IMG/VR virus record: IMGVR_UViG_3300032282_001564
Location: 1-64,000 of that record
From: a virus
DNA length: 64,000 bases
Reading direction: 5' to 3' (one strand)
Shown here: piece by piece, positions 40,301 through 44,916 of the stretch
How positions within the stretch are numbered: position 1 is the stretch's first letter
How the letters are laid out: every line of letters begins with the position of its first letter
Program-made: the position numbers and the translations under genes
Notes under the pieces: generated by a model
Seen by the model: the letters and a program-made list of their open reading frames with translations, nothing else
What the model was told of the DNA's origin: nothing
The model's database searches: none

Positions 40301-41069
40301 TCCTGATTCAGGATTCTTTACTGCAAGTGCTAATTTAGTCAACACCGGATCTATTTTACAATTTGCAAATATTAATGCAAACGTACAATTCTTGTATCGT
40401 GGTATCAACGCCGGCTTTAACAGCATTAAGTCAAACGTTCAATACTTACCAACTGCTAATATTGCATGGCAACCAAACACTTGCTACACAGTGGGTGACT
40501 ATATTTCCTACAACAGCAATGTCTACATAATTGGTGGCAATATTTGCGGTAACAGTTTTGCTAACATTTCTGCTAACTTGGTCTATAACGGTCCTTTACA
40601 AACTCCAGACCAAAGCAAATTTGCTAGTATTGTAAACTCACACAAAGTAGTACAGGCGTTTACTGGAAATGCTATTACCAGCGTAACATTAAAAGTTATG
40701 GATACTGTAAGTAACGTATCACGTGTTCCAGTAATTATTACTGTTGGTAGTATTACTGCCCTACCGGAGATTTTTGACGGCCCATCTGGCTTTGACATTG
40801 AATCGTTTGATAACAACCCAGGTTCTCTGTACATCAACGGCAACGCCGCTTATAGCTTTGTTGAAGCCGCTGGCGTATTGGGTAACGTATCATTGTACGG
40901 AACTTCAAACGTTAGCCCGGGTACTGTTGTTAATACTGAGCGTGTTTGGTACAACCGCGGGCTTACAAGTGCAGTTGATGGCTACGGATTATACAATAGC
41001 ATAACAGCACAAGCAACATTCTTAAAAGATAAGCCAGGCTTTCTGCCTGATCCAGGAGTAACGCCATGA
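28392..41069 (+). CDS. Giant multidomain baseplate/tail protein (gp7 position)
   Basis: A 4225-residue protein, one fifth of the window. It follows gp6 with a one-base overlap, where T4 has gene 7. The N-terminus (INFLPQVFRSDANQRFF) and YDKFINYTNYYWLPDGPESV near 116 match what I recall of very large structural proteins in aquatic T4-like phages. Distinct modules are visible: long beta-rich stretches; a chitin-binding-like unit (about 1815-1850); a seven-bladed FG-GAP propeller (about 2235-2610); and at least six W-x-x-N-x-V/Y-type chitin-binding-like units (about 3380-4065). It is probably a baseplate-anchored adhesion arm binding surface glycans. No frameshift or internal stop interrupts it. 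Confidence 0.8.
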   Translation: MAKVRSINFLPQVFRSDANQRFFSSTVDQLVTDSTNRVIDGYIGRKFSPTYKLGDNYTPESTTSRKAYQLEPGVVIKDDDKNIIFSSGYADLLTTLNTNRSSTKNHQRLFAADYYNYDGRFDYDKFINYTNYYWLPDGPESVEVTAGSVPFQRTFVVTKNTAVGGYTFSDLDGHPNTQITLARGGTYQFIVDQPGSKFWIQSQLGLSGRDPNTPTVNTREVYGVQNNGSDSGVVLFSVPQKNAQDFYTQMSRDGIVDIATTIPYTKIQNRLFSDFIREYPEGIDGITSLLNRKTIVFVGNQVDSSEWTTPVFPSDDVTNTSPVTDHEIINNPTRTGIWQINLTALPNGDSVIQVNPYGPVYQQHRIYVRSGETYGSVHVWLNNLYRYNVIPVITADADYLYYQDGATGNFCGEIKLIDNASEPINIDRDIIGKKGYTSPNGVIFTNGLKIQFDSNVSPDTYYGAKFTDFQTWSKDVIALGGVVTGGIARLNGKIIGDWSNNQGWIYNNEYYVEGVGQAIKLVSTRFLQVPLHLSADIQTAGDYITINRASQDSNTWSSTNRWFHKDVLAATAKYNSQSEIDYGPNLSARRPIIEFEPNLQLWNFGRKAKTKVELFIDTATDAFVDIEGKMSYTLDGILLKPGMRIIFSRDYDQNVKNNIWEVQIETINSSNFIRLIQTADDPVLDGENIFVKLGSNADKIYRFNGTANSWNECQYKSSFNQEPMFDLVDADGYSFGDTTIYPGTTFAGTRFFGYAHGSGNNDVVLGFPLKYQNFNNIGDIVFDNYYDTQTFNYTGSTVECSSGYLYKDVGLATEAKVNNWVSGVEPTLQYQLLTTFYEGRVITDATSTEFAYVQIDTLPNKSATVSYFKVYLNNTLLTNGVDYDVTKYGVYNIILFTNDENKNIKLSVGDKIDVAIYSDTPSTNTESYYEIPNNLEYNPLNETFKTITLGQLRTHYNTLIENTAQSVASSRPIQDSYLKKQGGTLLQQSSPLVYAMAFLNDPDANFIDSINLARKEYGKFKNKFLNLCETLTTIDYNDPVIGVDTILQNINAIKNSSFSWYYSDMVPQGKNYNSVVYTVLNARQTNYEISSIFDYTQLSNRAVLVYVNGEQKVLGPDYTFSLVSPAIIFSTTLTIGDTIEIRDYFDTDGNYIPETPTKLGLYPKFEPEIYTDITYQIPVQVIRGHDGSITPAFGDFRDQYILELEKRIYNNIKADYKQNMMELYDIIPGRFRTTDYSAIEWARLLSHSFLQWTGANNLDYLTNTWYEPDNHWTWNYSLGFKDVVDGSNLRGSWRAIYEYWFDTDTPNLTPWEMLGFGSKPSWWEDRYGPAPYTQGNAVLWDDLEAGYIWNNGNPYTDTRFARPGLSNFIPVNNEGNLLSPTEIPLTKQYTTTNAGKPYSPGERGPVEQAWVRSSDYPFAIQVALAVAKPAKYFSTQIDISRFYTNPVTGHLSTAANKKLAPGLVVVNGDTTLGTTKRASGYLNWIADNIKHFGIDPVTTLNGFFRNFNVQLTHKVGGFTDQKLITVTAEQTSPGTKNASVLIPNENYHLYLNKSVPQAIISYSGVIVERVQNGYSVTGYDNSDPFFNVLLSRSSNNKEVIRVNAVDITILKDTNNTVIQIPYGTVFTSINQVVDFLVSYQRFLERQGFKFDQWDQDLQKQRDFVLSAQEFAYWSQQGFDIGSVIVLSPVSQKIEVNSIQSIVGSITNLPGQGRLFDQNFKPIKPTAFNIVRQPGDAGEFNTTTISTVDGSVIAFAKLNLVQFEHVLIFDNVDNFNDIIYLPHLGNRQFRLGIKGRATGNWNGTMSTDGYVYNDPIIDSWKQGTDYNTGDLVKFNNAYYTATTNIPASEKFGNNLWKQINPTDIQTGLLPSLGTNAQVFEKIYDMDNPPDAHDLQMFSAGLIGFRERPFLTDLGLSISNQAKFYQGYVKEKGTINAINALTRAKFNNVNGELNTYEEWAFQVGAYGDIDNNKFAEFVLDQSVFTVNPVTVLLTDHYKDGNAIVNLAVTGNTLTSNVYNSNDLLSTSTKMYDNRLPNAKVMTDLPTAGFVNINDIDDTIFDLSTIDQSQDTNYSIGNKIWVAKDSNKKWNVFRVCETGILAKKLTYTLDDYVQVDFDNPHNFLVDDYLVLKNFNKKWDGLYKIVNIPNRVSVTIQLKDKTKLGYLISVSPFSGSGLVHKLSSVVLDSVKELPDVRPLYDWDDGEHVWIENSSPLGWGTFTVKRPWLANTVQSRTSATPGVRGNYGAATASSLDNNWLYVGAPGTSTVEILSNVNYVYSSANVINSADNNFGYSIATSKDFVVISSPDAGNVRVYTHGSTTPLQVITSANANGKFGSSVDISNDGHWLYVSEPATGVVHAYTTVANTAANLNYVKVSTKTVNSSIIKTNASGTRLFVGAPNDFNGYNQGGNVYVYTRTANTVSSAQTISGVFKNDNARFGTSLDIDKTGNNLFVGVPNSTISTYANGLVERWIYNGSQFVHQANIAHPGNTPGTFGSSISVTADAKLLAVGSAGSQGEESTTFDNDATQIDKHTTKFIDYIMNSGVVYMFDSLIDYKVANDPGTYIYGQELSAQLTSGDQFGTSIVATRDVVVVGAPGVTVDEYVSAGESHVYVNANKTPMWDRTREQQPVVDIDSINRTFVFDKTNNNILAALDYFDPNKGKILNSVASDVDYQRIGDPALYNAGSTSSVIDLHWGPDQVGKIWWDLDHIRFIDYEQDDLYYRLNHWGKRFPGSQVLVYEWVESDVPPSKYEGDGTPLYMDDSKYSTYGFVDPAGAIKLKYYFWVSEKTTINVDAGKSNSAYSIAASIENPQSQGVAYATVLRDDCLALYNVSQVLSGKNAVLHITSRSTNAGLIHSEYALVQEGNPASLIPGSIKDKFIDSLAGQDKIGNPVPDPTLTPAQAYGINIRPRQSMFVSHDLALSNYLELVNNIMATYQVARRKVLTLLNSEESAPNINTGLYSQIVNNDTELGYINTTSLATGYSILVVSDETQMGKWAIYTWDGDAWAISRVQDYKTNLYWNYADWYTSDYDVTRAPDLTVATALELGKYTLVAETYVKVTDAGNGDFEIYYIDADLNKTLVGIQNGTVQISTGSIPKMELRQLLIAMQEEIFVDDLALDYNKIFFALIKFALTEQKNPDWVFKTSFLTATQYLRKLEQFPSYIADNQDFYKEYINEVKPYRTVLREFVVDYLRNDSYSGDVTDFDLPPYWDSTLTVYRSPSGEQAYDTTLLTQGKYNAWSDNYKYKLIGIQVNHAGTGYTLPPQIVIIDEGGHGAEAYATLDGNGGVGEIIVTNPGEGFVIAPKIIINGSGTGAVASPILRNVYLDDMSGYNLVRSLSTTIKFDRTSYTNPNTFVFWDTLTSANVGQQIPDGTILRTDDILRKLVINNWVANTSANLGSLMYRGGNTYTVTGNVYQAVFNSNVLSNLALITANARSLTVDANITFPYASVTSLTAKDFDNANDRIVAFNGNIDLSNVTDGIDYMGVIVDGNEYIPYAENDSVIESRYTDSLGVDPSGIDIDGGGYVDVYSSHAPQELVPGRMYDSLNMSVYTAGDNQSLAYRIFNDMNHNINYYRISSDYTTTLSANLSLTDEYMYVDDATKLPTPDTVRGYPGVVFVNGEKITYWRNYAKETPTAWVANLRVGIGELISYQSNTYITTGNVFARYFANISSHTNNSSNIDISGNANVRLVTNINTITRLRRAVEGTGPSNVHLAGSRVVASNFEQAVPGTTITTKTIASETSYQTTDVASVVLAMDLTNPISANLGDNLQQQIVVDDWRNGEYSVGSFVYWDGDTYQTTANIFVRTVGWQSNTVYPTGSYVTQNGNTYVTTGNAWAQNKSWTANTVFATNSNIYIGSNSYYTTTGNVYVSIPTWTSNTVFATNTSIYHNGNVYRVTGNVYAPNVTWAPGLIVPTGSYINYQGSTYQTMGNVGYITRGNITYANGNIISYGTTSLASWNKLAWRVIPVDNTPDSGFFTASANLVNTGSILQFANINANVQFLYRGINAGFNSIKSNVQYLPTANIAWQPNTCYTVGDYISYNSNVYIIGGNICGNSFANISANLVYNGPLQTPDQSKFASIVNSHKVVQAFTGNAITSVTLKVMDTVSNVSRVPVIITVGSITALPEIFDGPSGFDIESFDNNPGSLYINGNAAYSFVEAAGVLGNVSLYGTSNVSPGTVVNTERVWYNRGLTSAVDGYGLYNSITAQATFLKDKPGFLPDPGVTP
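35095..36230 (+). repeat. Seven FG-GAP-type blades (beta-propeller) in the giant protein
   Basis: Seven units of about 50 residues carry versions of FGxS…G…VGAP…VYxYT: YGAATASSLDNNWLYVGAP, FGYSIATSKDFVVISSP, FGSSVDISNDGHWLYVSEP, GTRLFVGAPN, FGTSLDIDKTGNNLFVGVP, FGSSISVTADAKLLAVG and FGTSIVATRDVVVVGAP. Seven is the number expected for an integrin-alpha-like propeller, a protein- or glycan-binding fold. Confidence 0.75.
38550..40580 (+). repeat. Chitin-binding-like W/Y repeats near the C-terminus of the giant protein
   Basis: Repeated units of the form W-x-(A/S)-N-T-V-(Y/F)-x-x-G-S-x-(V/I)-x-x-x-G-x-x-Y-x-x-T-G-N-V occur at about 38557, 39297, 39730, 39815, 39910, 40010, 40110 and 40465. The pattern resembles carbohydrate-binding family 5/12 (ChtBD3) modules. 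Related single units occur at about 33840 in the same gene and at about 43150 in the next fibre gene, suggesting module exchange. Confidence 0.6.
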
Positions 41070-41764
41070 TAAATACTAACAATAGACAGCCCGTCGAAGA
41101 AAATTTAGAGGAAAAAGCAGTGGAAAATACACAAAAACGCCCAGACGAAAGCTCTGGCATTTACGCCCGTGGGCATATTAAGATCTTTGATCCAGAAACT
41201 CAAGAAGTTTTTGTAGACAAATCAAACGCAATTCACTATGAAAACCTTAGTATTGCGTTGGCCAGTTCCATTGCTAATAAAAGTCAAAACTTTATCTATG
41301 AAATGAATTTTGGTAACGGTGGTACTAGTGTAGATACTACTGGTATTATTACCTATTTGCCAACTAACACAACTGGACAAAAGAGTAACTTATACAATCC
41401 TACTTACAGTAAAGTAGTTGACGATACTGCCATTACAAATTTAAATCCTCTAAATAACAAAATGACAGTAACACACATTCCTGGTACTGTTTATACTGAT
41501 ATTCTAGTTAGTTGCTTATTAGACTACGGTGAGCCAAGTGGTCAAGCACTTTTTGATAACAGTCAAAATTTATCAAGTGAATATGTATTTGATGAACTAG
41601 GCTTACGTGGTCGTAGTACTGATGGTACAAGTGGACTAACATCAACAGGCCTGTTACTAACACACGTGGTATTCCACCCTGTGCAAAAAGCTCTTAATCG
41701 ATTGATTCAAATTGACTATACTGTGCGTATTCAAACATTAACCAACCTAAGCTCGAACGGATAA
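41066..41764 (+). CDS. Conserved baseplate/tail structural protein of unknown type
   Basis: A 232-residue protein between the giant gene and the first fibre gene. It has a charged start (residues 1-31) and a beta-rich body with GIYARGHIKIFDPETQEV (about 32-49), NFGNGGTSVDTTGI, then YVFDELGLRGR (about 172) and a final LNRLIQIDYTVRIQ. Two starts are supported: ATG 41066 (AGGAG seven bases before, overlapping the giant gene stop) and in-frame GTG 41120 (AGAGG eight bases before, behind a late promoter motif), giving 232 or 214 residues. It is probably a wedge or fibre-attachment protein (position of T4 gp8-gp9), not recognised by motif. Confidence 0.65.
   Translation: MINTNNRQPVEENLEEKAVENTQKRPDESSGIYARGHIKIFDPETQEVFVDKSNAIHYENLSIALASSIANKSQNFIYEMNFGNGGTSVDTTGIITYLPTNTTGQKSNLYNPTYSKVVDDTAITNLNPLNNKMTVTHIPGTVYTDILVSCLLDYGEPSGQALFDNSQNLSSEYVFDELGLRGRSTDGTSGLTSTGLLLTHVVFHPVQKALNRLIQIDYTVRIQTLTNLSSNG
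41069..41075 (+). promoter_or_regulatory. Late promoter motif ATAAATA inside the start of the 41066 gene
   Basis: GATAAATAC begins within the second codon of the longer form. Transcription would start near 41081, too late for the ATG at 41066 but 39 bases before the GTG at 41120, which has its own good ribosome site. It would also feed the fibre genes downstream. Confidence 0.45.
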
Positions 41765-41770
41765 TAAACT

Positions 41771-43843
41771 ATGGCATATGATTTAGTTAAAACAGACGGT
41801 TCCCACTTAACAACCTTAGGTGATGGTTATATTGATACCAGCACTGGTATTAATCTAATCGGGCGTAATACCCCGAGCTATGGCGACGCACAAAACGAAA
41901 ACTTTATTCGTTTATTAGAAAATTTTTCTGGCAAGCTAGATCCAAGCCAGCGTGGCGCTATCAATGCGTTAACTGGTACACTATGGTACGACACTAACAC
42001 AAATACTCTAAGAGCATACGATGGTATAAACTGGAACACAACAAGTGGCCCAATCGTTGCAAACACCGCACCACTATTAACAGGCGGTACTGAATCATTA
42101 AAGTTTGGCGCACTATGGTATGATGTTCCTAACCAACAATTAAACACATGGACTGGTGTCGAGTGGAAATTAGTTGGACCACAAGCTAAAGCTAGCCAAG
42201 GCAAAAGCGGAAACTATGTTGAAACAATATTAGATCCAGCTGGTGTTTACCATATTGTAGTTAACCAATACATTAACAATAATTTAGTCAGCATTACTAG
42301 TTTTGATGGTGAGTTTACTCCATTGACAGCTATTGCTGGATTTACAACTATTCGTCCAGGTGTTAACTTAACAACATTAAATGTTAGTACTGTATTAAAT
42401 GGCACAGCAACTAACAGTATTAAATTTAATAACTTATTTGCCAATGCATTTGCTAGAGTTGACCAACCAACTACATTTACATCAGATGTTTCTGTCAACG
42501 GAAACTTAATTTTATCAAGTGCTAACATTTATTATAATTCTGCAAGCAAAAGTCTAACAGCATACAATTATGCACTAAATGGCAATGTTGACATTTATGT
42601 TAATAAGGCCGCAGTTAAAACTAGTGTACTACATATCAATGGCGCTACTGGTTTAGCAGAAATTAACGGCGACCCAGTTACTGATAATGGTATAGCAACA
42701 AAACACTATGTAGATCAAATTAATGACGAACTGTTTGCTAACCTAGATGTTACAACAGGTCGTTTACAATATGCCTTAGATAACTTTAATACTGATTATC
42801 TATCTAATATTAACGCAGTTATTAGTTCAACTAATGCCAACCTAAATGCTGTACAAGCAGGCATTAACTCAAACGTAACTACATTAACAACTTTAACAAA
42901 TAATAGATTAAACTATGCTAACGTCTACTTAAATTTCTTACAACAAGAAGTTGAAGTAGTAGCCTACAGTGATTCGTTAAAGGCCCCAATTGAAAGCCCA
43001 ACCTTTACTGGCAATGCAATAGCACCAAACGTAGCCGCAATGAATAATTATATTACTTCATTGGCAGGTAGTCAGTATCAAATTAGTTTAGTTAGCCCAG
43101 TAGCATCTGTAGCAAATGGCGCATTCTTAACGCAACAAATTGTATCTACTCCTTGGTCATCAAATACTGTATACAACTTAGGTTCGATTGTTTATCATGG
43201 CGGTAATAGTTATGTAGTCAACGGTAACGTGTTTGCTAATACATGGGCAAACGTAGTAACTGGTGCGGCACAATATGTATACAGCGGTTCTATATTAACA
43301 ACTGGAAACTATCGTGTAATCGCAAACGTAAATGGATCAACTACAGTCCCTGTCACTGTTATTACAAATAATTTAAACTTTACATACCCAAGCGTAGTTG
43401 AAATTAACGGCGTTGTAATTAATAATCAAATTACAGGAATAAGTTTAATTTCTCCAGGACTAAGTTACCCTGGTATTGGTGATAACAGCGGACGTATTGC
43501 AACTACAGCCTACGTTGATGCAACTGCTAACTTAGTATATGGTGACTATGATCACCGTATTAGACAAGAAATAACAAACCGTATTAATTATGTTGACACA
43601 TCAGTTGCACCAAAGGCAAATATTGCCAGCCCAACACTTACAGGAACGCCGGCCGCCCCAACAGCAACCCCATTAACTTGGTCAACAGCCGGGCACAATC
43701 CCTTAAGTGGTGACACAACTACAACTATAGCAACTACAGCATACGTAGCAACGTCAATATCAAATCAAAAATTTAACTATACAGTTTCTACACAACCTCC
43801 TAGTGGTGGTTCTGATGGGGATTTCTGGTTCCAGGTGGATTAA
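41771..43843 (+). CDS. Tail fibre protein A (paralogous N-terminal module)
   Basis: A 690-residue fibre. Residues 1-165 (MAYDLVKTDGSHLTTLGDGYIDT, then NFIRLLENFSG, then GTLWYDTNTN and GALWYDVPNQ, then WKLVGP) form a module shared with the proteins at 47343 and 49863, probably the baseplate-attachment part. The shaft is beta-rich with a central helical stretch (about 315-400). A chitin-binding-like unit (WSSNTVYNLGSIVYHGGNSY) sits at about 460-480, and ATTAYVD-type tail-fibre repeats appear near 577 and 659. It ends in DGDFWFQVD. Receptor contact or fibre hinge is inferred. Confidence 0.75.
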   Translation: MAYDLVKTDGSHLTTLGDGYIDTSTGINLIGRNTPSYGDAQNENFIRLLENFSGKLDPSQRGAINALTGTLWYDTNTNTLRAYDGINWNTTSGPIVANTAPLLTGGTESLKFGALWYDVPNQQLNTWTGVEWKLVGPQAKASQGKSGNYVETILDPAGVYHIVVNQYINNNLVSITSFDGEFTPLTAIAGFTTIRPGVNLTTLNVSTVLNGTATNSIKFNNLFANAFARVDQPTTFTSDVSVNGNLILSSANIYYNSASKSLTAYNYALNGNVDIYVNKAAVKTSVLHINGATGLAEINGDPVTDNGIATKHYVDQINDELFANLDVTTGRLQYALDNFNTDYLSNINAVISSTNANLNAVQAGINSNVTTLTTLTNNRLNYANVYLNFLQQEVEVVAYSDSLKAPIESPTFTGNAIAPNVAAMNNYITSLAGSQYQISLVSPVASVANGAFLTQQIVSTPWSSNTVYNLGSIVYHGGNSYVVNGNVFANTWANVVTGAAQYVYSGSILTTGNYRVIANVNGSTTVPVTVITNNLNFTYPSVVEINGVVINNQITGISLISPGLSYPGIGDNSGRIATTAYVDATANLVYGDYDHRIRQEITNRINYVDTSVAPKANIASPTLTGTPAAPTATPLTWSTAGHNPLSGDTTTTIATTAYVATSISNQKFNYTVSTQPPSGGSDGDFWFQVD

Positions 43844-43846
43844 AAC

Positions 43847-44908
43847 ATGTCATATGGTCGCGGCGTCTTTGTTAAGCGAAACGGAATATGGACTGAAACA
43901 ACTCCACGAATCTTTGATTCAAATATAGCACCCGTTGATTCTGTAACAGTAACAATTACTGTAAATGGTGCTGGTGGTGGGTCGGGTGCCAGTGATGCCG
44001 CAGGTGCAGGATACACAGGAATCCCAGGTCGCCGTGTTACCGGTACTATTACACTACATCAAAATGATTTTTTACAAATAGCCTGTGGATCTGCAGGTGC
44101 CGACGGCAGTGGTGGCGGTAATGCCGCTGGCGGTACTAATCCATTGGGATTCAATGGTGGTCAGGGCGGATATCCTGGCAATGAAGGATCGTCCGGTGGT
44201 GGTGGCGGCGGCGGAGCTGCCAGTGTTGTTCTATTAAATAGAGAAGTTATTATTGTTGCTGGTGGTGGTGGTGGAGGCGGTGGCTCTGGTGCTAATTCCC
44301 CGGGACGTGCGGCCGCTAATGCAAGTCAAAATACAGGATCTAATTTAGGAACACCTGGGCAAGATAAAACCTACGGTGGTGAGCATCCAGCACCACAGGG
44401 TGGTGGTGGCGGTTGTAAGATTATCTGTACTAAGCTGTATCAGTTGGGACTACTACCAGAAGAAATATATGCGGCAGACCAAGCCTACGGAGAACAACTA
44501 CAAGAACGTATGCCTATGTTATACAATGGATATCGTGCATGGGCAGAAGTTGTTGTTGATTGGATGAGCGGAAGCGGTCCTAAGATGATGCCTTGGATGT
44601 CGGATGAAGAATTTAGTCAGGCCGCTACTAAGTGGTCAGTTAAGTGGGCAGAAGATATTGCTACACCATGGGCTGAAGAAATGGCTTATCAAATGGGATC
44701 AAGAGACCAAGGTAACTTAATTGGTAAAGCAATTATGGCTGTTGGTGTACCTATTAGTATCGTTGTTGGTGTGTGGAATAAAGTATTTGGCGAAAGCAAA
44801 CGCCCAACAGGATTTGTTAAAGGTATAGCATTAATTGGTGTATTTACATTGTTACGCAGTATTGTAGCAGTAGGAAATACTCTAAAGAAAATTAAAGGAA
44901 GCAAGTAA
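43847..44908 (+). CDS. Glycine-rich adhesin, N-terminal part, fused to Cys-led CKIIC tail (cassette 1)
   Basis: A 353-residue protein in two unlike halves. Residues 1-189 are a Gly-rich adhesin domain (VTVTITVNGAGGGSGASD, several polyglycine loops, VIIVAGGGG), the kind that forms polyglycine sandwich tips on phage fibres. Directly after a GGGGG run, Cys190 opens a helical domain: CKIICTKLYQLGLLPEEIY, then WAEVVVDWM, then ATPWAEEMAYQMG, and finally a hydrophobic helix (about 326-345) and a basic end (KKIKGSK). The next ORF resumes the adhesin at polyglycine with its own ribosome site. The adhesin thus appears split by the tail-encoding segment. Confidence 0.75.
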   Translation: MSYGRGVFVKRNGIWTETTPRIFDSNIAPVDSVTVTITVNGAGGGSGASDAAGAGYTGIPGRRVTGTITLHQNDFLQIACGSAGADGSGGGNAAGGTNPLGFNGGQGGYPGNEGSSGGGGGGGAASVVLLNREVIIVAGGGGGGGGSGANSPGRAAANASQNTGSNLGTPGQDKTYGGEHPAPQGGGGGCKIICTKLYQLGLLPEEIYAADQAYGEQLQERMPMLYNGYRAWAEVVVDWMSGSGPKMMPWMSDEEFSQAATKWSVKWAEDIATPWAEEMAYQMGSRDQGNLIGKAIMAVGVPISIVVGVWNKVFGESKRPTGFVKGIALIGVFTLLRSIVAVGNTLKKIKGSK

Positions 44909-44916
44909 TGGCAGAC
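44414..44916 (+). other. Adhesin-splitting cassette 1
   Basis: The segment from the Cys codon at 44414 to the codon before polyglycine resumes at 44917 supplies a 164-residue C-terminal tail, a stop (TAA 44906-44908), a ribosome site (AAAGGAA near 44894-44900) and an overlapping new ATG (44908). Removing it would join GGGGG to GGGGGGGG in frame and rebuild a normal adhesin domain. It is homologous to cassette 2 at 46123. Confidence 0.6.

Noticed and set aside
44414-44908. Intein beginning at the Cys after polyglycine
   Set aside because: No intein-type TxxH block or terminal HN-C/S/T junction; the tail ends in a stop codon and the downstream half begins with its own ATG.
44414-44916. Group I or II intron splitting the adhesin
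   Set aside because: The segment is fully coding with protein-level conservation between the two copies, and no intron core or catalytic domain was recognisable by eye.
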